Assembly: GCF_051020975.1 (NCBI RefSeq)
Contig: NW_027478161.1
Location: forward strand, 22,790,001 to 22,854,000
Direction: 5' to 3'
DNA from: Osmia lignaria lignaria
Taxonomy: Eukaryota; Arthropoda; Insecta; Hymenoptera; Megachilidae
DNA length: 64,000 nucleotides
Below are positions 25,326-38,300 of this stretch, one piece after another. The position numbers and the translations under genes are program-made. Every line of letters starts with the position of its first letter. Position 1 is the first letter of the stretch. The notes beneath the pieces were generated by a model. The model did no database searches. It had not been told where the DNA came from and was given only the letters and a program-made list of their open reading frames with translations.

Positions 25326-27579
25326 GATCAGAAGCGTAGTTTTCGAGATATATCGAGATATTTAAAAGTTCCGAAGCCGCACCAACATAATAGAGATACA
25401 GAAACACCGTGGCCCCTTTCTTTGAGATAACTCTGCACTATTGCGAGCTGTAAATGCCACTTCCAGCTTAGCTGTGCAGAAGAAGAACAACAAGAAGAAG
25501 AAATATCTCGAAATATGTCCGTCAGGCCAGTTCCTTTCAGCTGAATCTGCAAATATCTCGGAAACGAAGCGAGCTATGGCAAAATGTTAAGAGACGTTTT
25601 TTGTAGAGAATTATGTTTCCTACAATTTATGTTCTATGATATTTTTTGATCAGAAGCGTAGTTTTCGAGATATATCGAGATATTTAAAAGTTCCGAAGCC
25701 GCACCAACATAATAGAGATACAGAAACACCGTGGCCCCTCTCTTTGAGATAACTCTGCACTAGTGCGAGCCGCAACTGCCACTTCCCGCTTAGCTGTGCA
25801 GAAGAAGAACAACAAGAAGAAGAAATATCTCGAAATATGTCCGTCAGGCCCCTTCCCTTGAGATAAATCTGCAAATATCTCGGAAACGAAGCGAGCTATG
25901 GCAAAATGTTAAGAGACCTTTTTTGTAGAGAATTAAGTTTCCTACTTTTTATCTTCTATGATATTTTTTGATCAGATGCGTAGTTCTCGAGATATATCAA
26001 GATATTTAAAAGTTCCGAAGCCGCACCAACATAATAGAGATACAGAAACACCGTGGCCCCTCTCTTTGAGATAACTCTGCACTAGTGCGAGCCGCAAATG
26101 CCACTTCCAGCTTAGCTGTGCAGAAGAAGAACAACAAGAAGAAGAAATATCTCGAAATATGTCCGTCAGGCCCCTTCCCTTGAGATAAATCTGCAAATAT
26201 CTCGGAAACGAAGCGAGCTATGGCAAAATGTTAAGAGACCTTTTTTGTAGACAATTAAGTTTCCTACTTTTTATCTTCTATGATATTTTTTGATCAGATG
26301 CGTAGTTCTCGAGATATATCAAGATATTTAAAAGTTCCGAAGCCGCACCAACATAATAGAGATACAGAAACACCGTGGCCCCTTTCTTTGAGATAACTCT
26401 GCACTATTGCGAGCTGTAAATGCCACTTCCAGCTTAGCTGTGCAGAAGAAGAACAACAAGAAGAAGAAATATCTCGAAATATGTCCGTCAGGCCAGTTCC
26501 TTTCAGCTGAATCTGCAAATATCTCGGAAACGAAGCGAGCTATGGCAAAATGTTAAGAGACGTTTTTTGTAGAGAATTATGTTTCCTACAATTTATGTTC
26601 TATGATATTTTTTGATCAGAAGCGTAGTTTTCGAGATATATCGAGATATTTAAAAGTTCCGAAGCCGCACCAACATAATAGAGATACAGAAACACCGTGG
26701 CCCCTCTCTTTGAGATAACTCTGCACTAGTGCGAGCCGCAACTGCCACTTCCCGCTTAGCTGTGCAGAAGAAGAACAACAAGAAGAAGAAATATCTCGAA
26801 ATATGTCCGTCAGGCCCCTTCCCTTGAGATAAATCTGCAAATATCTCGGAAACGAAGCGAGCTATGGCAAAATGTTAAGAGACCTTTTTTGTAGAGAATT
26901 AAGTTTCCTACTTTTTATCTTCTATGATATTTTTTGATCAGATGCGTAGTTCTCGAGATATATCAAGATATTTAAAAGTTCCGAAGCCGCACCAACATAA
27001 TAGAGATACAGAAACACCGTGGCCCCTCTCTTTGAGATAACTCTGCACTAGTGCGAGCCGCAAATGCCACTTCCAGCTTAGCTGTGCAGAAGAAGAACAA
27101 CAAGAAGAAGAAATATCTCGAAATATGTCCGTCAGGCCCCTTCCCTTGAGATAAATCTGCAAATATCTCGGAAACGAAGCGAGCTATGGCAAAATGTTAA
27201 GAGACCTTTTTTGTAGACAATTAAGTTTCCTACTTTTTATCTTCTATGATATTTTTTGATCAGATGCGTAGTTCTCGAGATATATCAAGATATTTAAAAG
27301 TTCCGAAGCCGCACCAACATAATAGAGATACAGAAACACCGTGGCCCCTCTCTTTGAGATAACTCTGCACTAGTGCGAGCTGTAAATGCCACTTCCAGCT
27401 TAGCTGTGCAGAAGAAGAACAACAAGAAGAAGAAATATCTCGAAATATGTCCGTCAGGCCCCTTCCCTTGAGATATATCTGCAAATATCTCGGAAACGAA
27501 GCGAGCTATGGCAAAATGTTAAGAGACCTTTTTTGTAGAGAATTATGTTTCCTACAATTTATGTTCTATGATATTTTTT
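25326..27579. repeat. 3-mer higher-order repeat at 966-bp spacing
   Basis: Monomers 25648 and 25970 recur as 26614 and 26936, and the middle part of 25326 recurs in 26292. The rare gtagacaattaag occurs only near 26247 and 27213, 966 bp apart. The heads of 25326 and 26292 differ while their middles agree (cctttcagctg), so the exchange point lies inside a monomer. This segment sits between the two copies of the ten-monomer block. Confidence 0.82.
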
Positions 27580-30500
27580 GATCAGAAGCGTAGTTTTCGA
27601 GATATATCGAGATATTTAAAAGTTCCGAAGCCGCACCAACATAATAGAGATACAGAAACACCGTGGCCCCTCTCTTTGAGATAACTCTGCACTAGTGCGA
27701 GCCGCAAATGCCACTTCCCGCTTAGCTGTGCAGAAGAAGAACAACAAGAAGAAGAAATATCTCGAAATATGTCCGTCAGGCCCCTTCCCTTGAGATAAAT
27801 CTGCAAATATCTCGGAAACGAAGCGAGCTATTGCAAAATGTTAAGAGACCTTTTTTGTAGAGAATTATGTTTCCTACTTTTTATGTTCTATGATATTTTT
27901 TGATCAGATGCGTAGTTCTCGAGATATATCAAGATATTTAAAAGTTCCGAAGCCGCACCAACATAATAGAGATACAGAAACACCGTGGCCCCTCTCTTTG
28001 ATATAACTCTGCACTATTGCGAGCTGGAAATGCCACTTCCAGTTTAGCTGTGCAGAAGAAGAACAACAAGAAGAAGAAATATCTCGAAATATGTCCGTTA
28101 GGCCCCTTCCCTTGAGATAAATCTGCAAATATCTCGGAAACGAAGCGAGCTATGGCAAAATGTTAAGAGACCTTTTTTGTAGAGAATTAAGTTTCCTACT
28201 TTTTATGTTCTATGATATTTTTTGATCAGATGCGTAGTTCCCGAGATATATCAAGATATTTAAAAGTTCCGAAGCCGCACCAACATAATAGAGATACAGA
28301 AACACCGTGGCCCCTTTCTTTGAGATAACTCTGCGCTATTGCGAGCTGCAAATGCCACGTCCAGCTTAGCTGTGCAGAAGAAGAACAACAAGAAGAAGAA
28401 ATATCTCGAAATATGTCCGTCAGGCCCGTTCCTTTGAGCTGAATCTGCAAATATCTCGGAAACGAAGCGAGCTATGGCAAAATGTTAAGAGACGTTTTTT
28501 GTAGAGAATTATGTTTCCTACAATTTATGTTCTATGATATTTTTTGATCAGAAGCGTAGTTTTCGAGATATATCGAGATATTTAAAAGTTCCGAAGCCGC
28601 ACCAACATAATAGAGATACAGAAACACCGTGGCCCCTTTCTTTGAGATAACTCTGCACTATTGCGAGCTGTAAATGCCACTTCCAGCTTAGCTGTGCAGA
28701 AGAAGAACAACAAGAAGAAGAAATATCTCGAAATATGTCCGTCAGGCCAGTTCCTTTCAGCTGAATCTGCAAATATCTCGGAAACGAAGCGAGCTATGGC
28801 AAAATGTTAAGAGACGTTTTTTGTAGAGAATTATGTTTCCTACAATTTATGTTCTATGATATTTTTTGATCAGAAGCGTAGTTTTCGAGATATATCGAGA
28901 TATTTAAAAGTTCCGAAGCCGCACCAACATAATAGAGATACAGAAACACCGTGGCCCCTCTCTTTGAGATAACTCTGCACTAGTGCGAGCCGCAACTGCC
29001 ACTTCCCGCTTAGCTGTGCAGAAGAAGAACAACAAGAAGAAGAAATATCTCGAAATATGTCCGTCAGGCCCCTTCCCTTGAGATAAATCTGCAAATATCT
29101 CGGAAACGAAGCGAGCTATTGCAAAATGTTAAGAGACCTTTTTTGTAGAGAATTATGTTTCCTACTTTTTATGTTCTATGATATTTTTTGATCAGATGCG
29201 TAGTTCTCGAGATATATCAAGATATTTAAAAGTTCCGAAGCCGCACCAACATAATAGAGATACAGAAACACCGTGGCCCCTTTCTTTGAGATAACTCTGC
29301 ACTATTGCGAGCTGCAAATGCCACGTCCAGCTTAGCTGTGCAGAAGAAGAACAACAAGAAGAAGAAATATCTCTAAATATGTCCGTCAGGCCCCTTCCCT
29401 TGAGATAAATCGGCAAATATCTCGGAAACGAAGAGAGCTATGGCAAAATGTTGAGAGACCTTTTTTGTAGAGAATTAAGTTTCCTACAATTTATGTTCTA
29501 TGATATTTTTTGATCAGAAGCGTAGTTTTCGAGATATATCGAGATATATAAAAGTTCTGAAGCCGCACCAACATAATAGAGATACAGAAACACCGTGGCC
29601 CCTTTCTTTGAGATAACTCTGCACTATTGCGAGCTGTAAATGCCACTTCCAGCTTAGCTGTGCAGAAGAAGAACAACAAGAAGAAGAAATATCTCGAAAT
29701 ATGTCCGTCAGGCCAGTTCCTTTGAGCTGAATCTGCAAATATCTCGGAAACGAAGCGAGCTATGGCAAAATGTTAAGAGACGTTTTTTGTAGAGAATTAT
29801 GTTTCCTACAATTTATGTTCTATGATATTTTTTGATCAGAAGCGTAGTTTTCGAGATATATCGAGATATTTAAAAGTTCCGAAGCCGCACCAACATAATA
29901 GAGATACAGAAACACCGTGGCCCCTTTCTTTGAGATAACTCTGCGCTATTGCGAGCTGCAAATGCCACGTCCAGCTTAGCTGTGCAGAAGAAGAACAACA
30001 AGAAGAAGAAATATCTCGAAATATGTCCGTCAGGCCCGTTCCTTTGAGCTGAATCTGCAAATATCTCGGAAACGAAGCGAGCTATGGCAAAATGTTAAGA
30101 GACGTTTTTTGTAGAGAATTATGTTTCCTACAATTTATGTTCTATGATATTTTTTGATCAGAAGCGTAGTTTTCGAGATATATCGAGATATTTAAAAGTT
30201 CCGAAGCCGCACCAACATAATAGAGATACAGAAACACCGTGGCCCCTTTCTTTGAGATAACTCTGCCCTATTGCGAGCTGTAAATGCCACTTCCAGCTTA
30301 GCTGTGCAGAAGAAGAACAACAAGAAGAAGAAATATCTCGAAATATGTCCGTCAGGCCCGTTCCTTTCAGTTGAATCTGCAAATATCTCGGAAACGAAGC
30401 GAGCTATGGCAAAATGTTAAGACACGTTTTTCGTAGAGAATTATGTTTCCTACAATTCATGTTCTATGATATTTATTGATCAGAAGCGTAGTTCTCGAGA

Positions 30501-30799
30501 TATATCAAGATATTTAAAAGTTCCGAGGCCGCACCAACATAATAGAGATACAGAAACACCGTGGCCCCTTTCTTTGAGATAACTCTGCACTAGTGCGTGC
30601 CGCAAATGCCACTTCCAGCTTAGCTGTGCAGAAGAAGAACAACAAGAAGAAGAAATATCTCGAAATATGTCCGTCAGGCCCCTTCCCTTGAGATAAATCT
30701 GCAAATATCTCGGAAACGAAGCGAGCTATGGCAAAATGTTGAGAGACATTTTTTGTAGAGAATTATGTTTCCTACAATTTATGTTCTATGATATTTTTT
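27580..30799. repeat. ten-monomer block, second copy at 17-mer spacing
   Basis: Second copy of 22106-25325. Agreement holds through the monomer at 30478 with ttccgaggccgc. It weakens after about 30690, where ataaatc replaces atatatc and gttgagagacatt replaces gttaagagacctt. Confidence 0.86.
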
Positions 30800-33700
30800 G
30801 ATCAGAAGCGTAGTTTTCGAGATATATCGAGATATTTAAAAGTTCCGAAGCCGCACCAACATAATAGAGATATAGAAACACCGTGGCCCCTTTCTTTGAG
30901 ATAACTCTGCACTATTGCGAGCTGCAAACGCCACTTCCAGCTTAGCTGTGCAGAAGAAGAACAACAAGAAGAAGAAATATCTCGAAATATGTCCGTCAGG
31001 CCCCTTCCCTTGAGATAAATCTGCAAATATCTCGGAAACGAAGCGAGCTATGGCAAAATGTTAAGAGACTTTATTTGTAGAGAATTAAGTTTCCTACTTT
31101 TTATGTTCTATGATATTTTTTGATCAGATGCGTAGTTCTCGAGATATATCAAGATATTTAAAAGTTCCGAAGCCGCACCAACATAATAGAGATACAGAAA
31201 CACCGTGGCCCCTTTCTTTGAGATACCTCTGCACTATTGCGAGCTGTAAATGCCGCTTCCAGCTTAGCTGTGCAGAAGAAGAACAACAAGAAGAAGAAGT
31301 ATCTCGAAATATGTCCGTCAGGCCCGTTCCTTTGAGTTGAATCTGCAAATATCTCGGAAACGAAGCGAGCTATGGCAAAATGTTAAGACACGTTTTTTGT
31401 AGAGAATTATGTTTCCTACAATTTATGTTCTATGATATTTATTGATCAGAAGCGTAGTTTTCGAGATATATCGAGATATTTAAAAGTTCCGAAGCCGCAC
31501 CAACATAATAGAGATACAGAAACACCGTGGCCCCTTTCTTTGAGATAACTCTGCCCTAGTGCGAGCCGCAAATGCCACTTCCAGCTTAGCTGTGCAGAAG
31601 AAGAACAACAAGAAGAAGAAATATCTCGAAATATGTCCGTCAGGCCCGTTCCTTTGAGTTGAATCTGCAAATATCTCGGAAACGAAGCGAGCTATGGCAA
31701 CATGTTAAGAGACCTTTTTTGTAGAGAATTATGTTTCCTACAATTTATGTTCTATGATATTTTTTGATCAGAAGCGTAGTTTTCGAGATATATCGAGATA
31801 TTTAAAAGTTCCGAAGCCGCACCAACATAATAGAGATACAGAAACACCGTGGCCCCTTTCTTTGAGATAACTCTGCACTATTGCGAGCCGCAAATGCCAC
31901 TTCCAGCTTAGCTGTGCAGAAGATGAACAACAAGAAGAAGAAATATCTCGAAATATGTCCGTCAGGCCCCTTCCCTTGAGATAAATCTGCAAATATCTCG
32001 GAAGCGAAGCGAGCTATGGCAAAATGTTAAGAGACCTTTTTTGTAGAGAATTAAGTTTCCTACTTTTTATGTTCTATGATATTTTTTGATCAGATGCGTA
32101 GTTCTCGAGATATATCAAGATATTTAAAAGTTCCGAAGCCGCACCAACATAATAGAGATACAGAAACACCGTGGCCCCTTTCTTTGAGATAACTCTGCAC
32201 TAGTGCGAGCCGCAAATGCCACTTCCAGCTTAGCTGTGCAGAAAAAGAACAACAAGAAGAAGAAATATCTCGAAATATGTCCGTCAGGCCCCTCCCCTTG
32301 AGATATATCTGCAAATATCTCGGAAACGAAGCGAGCTATGGCAAAATGTTAAGAGACCTTTTTTGTAGAGAATTAAGTTTCCTACTTTTTACGTTCTATG
32401 ATATTTTTTGATCAGATGCGTAGTTCTCGAGATATATCAAGATATTTAAAAGTTCCGACGCCGCACCAACATAATAGAGATACAGAAACACCGTGGCCCC
32501 TTTCTTTGAGATAACTCTGCACTAGTGCGAGCCGCAAATGCCACTTCCAGCTTAGCCGTGCAGGAGAAGAACAACAAGAAGAAGAAATATCTCGAAATAT
32601 GTCCGTCAGGCCCCTTCCCTTGAGATAAATCTGCAAATATCTCGGAAACGAAGCGAGGTATGGCAAAATGTTAAGAGACCTTATTTGTAGAGAATTAAGT
32701 TTCCTACTTTTTATGTTCTATGATATTTTTTGATCAGATGCGTAGTTCTCGAGATATATCAAGATATTTAAAAGTTCCGAAGCCGCACCAACATAATAGA
32801 GATACAGAAACACCGTGGCCCCTTTCTTTGAGATAACTCTGCACTATTGCGAGCTGTAAATGCCACTTCCAGCTTAGCTGTGCAGAAGAAGAACAACCAG
32901 AAGAAGAAATATCTCGAAATATGTCCGTCAGGCCCGTTCCTTTGAGCTGAATCTGCAAATATCTCGGAAACGAAGCGAGCTATGGCAAAATGTAAAGAGA
33001 CCTTTTTTGTAGAGAATTATGTTTCCTACAATTTATGTTGTATGATATTTTTTGAGCAGAAGCGTAGTTTTCGAGATATATCGAGATATTTAAAAGTTCC
33101 GAAGCCGCACCAACATAATAGAGATACAGAAACACCGTGGCCCCTTTCTTTGAGATAACTCTGCACTAGTGCGAGCCGCAAATGCCACTTCCAGCTTAGC
33201 CGTGCAGAAGAAGAACAACAAGAAGAAGAAATATCTCGAAATATGTCCGTCAGGCCCCTTCCCTTGAGATATACCTGCAAATATCTCGGAAACAAAGCGA
33301 GCTATGGCAAAATGTTAAGACACCTTTTTTGTAGAGAATTAAGTTTCCTACTTTTTACGTTCTATGATATTTTTTGATCAGATGCGTAGTTCTCGAGATA
33401 TATCAAGATATTTAAAAGTTCCGAAGCCGCACCAACATAATAGAGATACAGAAACACCGTGGCCCCTTTCTTTGAGATAACTCTGCACTAGTGCGTGCCG
33501 CAAATGCCACTTTCAGCTTAGCTGTGCAGAAGAAGAACAACAAGAAGAAGAAATATCTCGAAATATGTCCGTCAGGCCCCTTCCCTTGAGATAAATCTGC
33601 AAATATCTCGGAAACGAAGCGAGCTATGGCAAAATGTTAAGAGACCTTTTTTGTAGAGAATTATGTTTCCTACAATTTATGTTGTATGATATTTTTTGAG

Positions 33701-35307
33701 CAGAAGAGTAGTTTTCGAGATATATCGAGATGTTTAAAAGTTCCGAAGCCGCACCAACATAATAGAGATACACAAACACCGTGGCCCCTTTCTTTGAGAT
33801 AACTCTGCACTAGTGCGAGCCGCAAATGCCACTTCCAGCTTAGCCGTGCAGAAGAAGAACAACAAGAAGAAGAAATATCTCGAAATATGTCCGTCAGGCC
33901 CCTTCCCTTGAGATAAATCTGCAAATATCTCGGAAACGAAGCGAGCTATGGCAAAATGTTAAGAGACCTTTTTTGTAGAGAATTATGTTTCCTACAATTT
34001 AGGTTCTATGATATTTTTTGAGCAGATGAGTAGTTTTCGAGATATATCGAGATATTTAAAAGTTCCGAAGCCGCACCAACATAATAGAGATACACAAACA
34101 CCGTGGCCCCTTTCTTTGAGATAACTCTGCACTAGTGCGAGCCGCAAATGCCACTTCCAGCTTAGCCGTGCAGAAGAAGAACAACAAGAAGAAGAAATAT
34201 CTCGAAATATGTCCGTCAGGCCCCTTCCCTTGAGATAAATCTGCAAATATCTCGGAAACGAAGCGAGCTATGGCAAAATGTTAAGAGACCTTTTTTGTAG
34301 AGAATTAAGTTTCCTACTTTTTATGTTCTATGATATTTTTTGATCAGATGCCTAGTTCTCGAGATATATCAAGATATTTAAAAGTTCCGAAGCCGCACCA
34401 ACATAATAGAGATACAGAAACACCGTGGCCCCTTTCTTTGAGATAACTCTGCACTATTGCGAGCTGCAAATAACACTTCCAGCTTAGCTGTGCAGAAGAA
34501 GAACAACAAGAAGAAGAAATGTCTCGAAATATGTCCGTCAGGCCCCTTCCCTTGAGATAAATCTGCAAATATCTCGGAAACGAAGCGAGCTATGGCAAAA
34601 TGTTAAGAGACTTTATTTGTAGAGAATTAAGTTTCCTACTTTTTATGTTCTATGATATTTTTTGATCAGATACGTAGTTCTCGAGATATATCAAGATATT
34701 TAAAAGTTCCGAAGCCGCACCAACATAATAGAGATACAGAAACACCGTGGCCCCTTTCTTTGAGATAACTCTGCACTATTGCGAGCTGTAAATGCCACTT
34801 CCAGCTTAGCTGTGCAGAAGAAGAACAACAAGAAGAAGAAATATCTCGAAATATGTCCGTCAGGCCCGTTCCTTTGAGCTGAATCTGCAAATATCTCGGA
34901 ATCGAAGCGAGCTATGGCAAAATCTTAAGAGACGTTTTTTGTAGAGAATTATGTTTCCTACAATTTATGTTCTATGATATTTTTCGATCAGAAGCGTAGT
35001 TTTCGAGATATATCGAGATATTTAAAAGTTCCGAAGCCGCACCAACATAATAGAGATACAGAAACACCGTGGCCCCTTTCTTTGAGATAACTCTGCACTA
35101 TTGCGAGCTGGAAATGCCACTTCCAGTTTAGCTGTGCAGAAGAAGAACAACAAGAAGAAGAAATATCTCGAAATATGTCCGTCAGGCCCCTTCCCTTGAG
35201 ATATATCTGCAAATATCTCGGAAACGAAGCGAGCTATGGCAAAATGTTAAGCGACCTTTTTTGTAGAGAATTATGTTTCCTACAATTTATGTTCTATGAT
35301 ATTTTTT
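30800..35307. repeat. mixed run of fourteen monomers
   Basis: All have net length 322 bp. The first two (gatatagaaacacc with gcaaacgcc; then gctgtaaatgccgc) match monomers in the 9-mer at 36274 and 36596, again 5474 bp away. Three monomers (33054, 33698, 34020) carry gagcag in place of gatcag together with tagccgtgcag, and recur later at 35308 and 38206. One copy near 32561 has gccgtgcaggag. No clean tandem HOR is visible. Confidence 0.8.
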
Positions 35308-38300
35308 GAGCAGAAGAGTAGTTTTCGAGATATATCGAGATATTTAAAAGTTCCGAAACCGCACCAACATAATAGAGATACAGAAACACCGTGGCCCCTT
35401 TCTTTGAGATAACTCTGCACTAGTGCGAGCCGCAAATGCCACTTCCAGCTTAGCCGTGCAGAAGAAGAACAACAAGAAGAAGAAATATCTCGAAATATGT
35501 CCGTCAGGCCCCTTCCCATGAGATAAATCTGCAAATATCTCGGAAACGAAGCGAGCTATGGTAAAATGTTAAGAGACCTTATTTGTAGAGAATTAAGTTT
35601 CCTACTTTTTATGTTCTATGATATTTTTTGATCAGATGCGTAGTTCTCGAGATATATCAAGATATTTAAAAGTTCCGAAGCCGCACCAACATAATAGAGA
35701 TACAGAAACACCGTGGCCCCTTTCTTTGAGATAACTGTGCACTAGTGCGAGCCGCAAATGCCACTTCCAGCTTAGCTGTGCAGAAGAAGAACAACAAGAA
35801 GAAGAAATATCTCGAAATATGTCCGTCAGGCCCCTTCCCTTGAGATATATCTGCAAATATCTCGGAAACAAAGCGAGCTATGGCAAAATGTTAAGACACC
35901 TTTTTTGTAGAGAATTAAGTTTCCTAGTTTTTACGTTCTATGATATTTTTTGATCAGATGCGTAGTTCTCGAGATATATCAAGATATTTAAAAGTTCCGA
36001 AGCCGCACCAACATAATAGAGATACAGAAACACCGTGGCCCCTTTCTTTGAGATAACTCTGCACTAGTGCGTGCCGCAAATGCCACTTCCAGCTTAGCTG
36101 TGCAGAAGAAGAACAACAAGAAGAAGAAATATCTCGAAATATGTCCGTCAGGCCCCTTCCCTTGAGATAAATCTGCAAATATCTCGGAAACGAAGCGAGC
36201 TATGGCAAAATGTTAAGAGACATTTTTTGTAGAGAATTATGTTTCCTACAATTTATGTTCTATGATATTTTTTGATCAGAAGCGTAGTTTTCGAGATATA
36301 TCGAGATATTCAAAAGTTCCGAAGCCGCACCAGCATAATAGAGATATAGAAACACCGTGGCCCCTTTCTTTGAGATAACTCTGCACTATTGCGAGCTGCA
36401 AACGCCACTTCCAGCTTAGCTGTGCAGAAGAAGAACAACAAGAAGAAGAAATATCTCGAAATATGTCCGTCAGGCCCCTTCCCTTGAGATAAATCTGCAA
36501 ATATCTCGGAAACGAAGCGAGCTATGGCAAAATGTTAAGAGACTTTATTTGTAGAGAATTAAGTTTCCTACTTTTTATGTTCTATGATATTTTTTGATCA
36601 GATGCGTAGTTCTCGAGATATATCAAGATATTTAAAAGTTCCGAAGCCGCACCAACATAATAGAGATACAGAAACACCGTGGCCCCTTTCTTTGAGATAA
36701 CTCTGCACTATTGCGAGCTGTAAATGCCGCTTCCAGCTTAGCTGTGCAGAAGAAGAACAACAAGAAGAAGAAATATCTCGAAATATGTCCGTCAGGCCCG
36801 TTCCTATGAGCTGAATCTGCAAATATCTCGGAAACGAAGCGAGCTATGGCAAAATGTTAACAGACGTTTTTTGGAGAGAATTATATTTCCTACAATTTAT
36901 GTTCTATGATATTTTTTGATCAGAAGCGTAGTTTTCGAGATATATCGAGATATTTAAAAGTTCCGAAGCCGCACCAACATAATAGAGATACAGAAACACC
37001 GTGGCCCCTTTCTTTGAGATAACTCTGCACTAGTGCGAGCCGCAAATGCCACTTCCAGCTTAGCTGTGCAGAAGAAGAACAACAAGAAGAAGAAATATCT
37101 CGAAATATGTCCGTCAGGCCCCTTCCCTTGAGATAAATCTGCAAATATCTCGGAAACGAAGCGAGCTATGGCAAAATGTTAAGAGACTTTATTTGTAGAG
37201 AATTAAGTTTCCTACTTTTTATGTTCTATGATATTTTTTGATCAGATGCGTAGTTCTCGAGATATATCAAGATATTTAAAAGTTCCGAAGCCGCACCAAC
37301 ATAATAGAGATACAGAAACACCGTGGCCCCTTTCTTTGAGATAACTCTGCACTATTGCGAGCTGTAAATGCCGCTTCCAGCTTAGCTGTGCAGAAGAAGA
37401 ACAACAAGAAGAAGAAATATCTCGAAATATGTCCGTCAGGCCCGTTCCTATGAGCTGAATCTGCAAATATCTCGGAAACGAAGCGAGCTATGGCAAAATG
37501 TTAACAGACGTTTTTTGGAGAGAATTATGTTTCCTACAATTTATGTTCTATGATATTTTTTGATCAGAAGCGTAGTTTTCGAGATATATCGAGATATTTA
37601 AAAGTTCCGAAGCCGCACCAACATAATAGAGATACAGAAACACCGTGGCCCCTTTCTTTGAGATAACTCTGCACTAGTGCGAGCCGCAAATGCCACTTCC
37701 AGCTTAGCTGTGCAGAAGAAGAACAACAAGAAGAAGAAATATCTCGAAATATGTCCGTCAGGCCCCTTCCCTTGAGATAAATCTGCAAATATCTCGGAAG
37801 CGAAGCGAGCTATGGCAAAATGTTAAGAGACCTTTTTTGTAGAGAATTAAGTTTCCTACTTTTTATGTTCTATGATATTTTTTCATCAGATGCGTAGTTC
37901 TCGAGATATATCAAGATATTTAAAAGTTCCGAAGCCGCACCAACATAATAGAGATACAGAAACACCGTGGCCCCTTTCTTTGAGATAACTCTGCCCTATT
38001 GCGAGCTGTAAATGCCACTTCCAGCTTAGCTGTGCAGAAGAAGAACAACAAGTAGAAGAAATATCTCGAAATATGTCCGTCAGGCCCGTTCCTTTGAGTT
38101 GAATCTGCAAATATCTCGGAAACGAAGCGAGCTATGGCAAAATGTTAAGACACGTTTTTTGTAGAGAATTATGTTTCCTACAATTTATGTTCTATGATAT
38201 TTTTTGAGCAGAAGAGTAGTTTTCGAGATATATCGAGATATTTAAAAGTTCCGAAACCGCACCAACATAATAGAGATACAGAAACACCGTGGCCCCTTTC

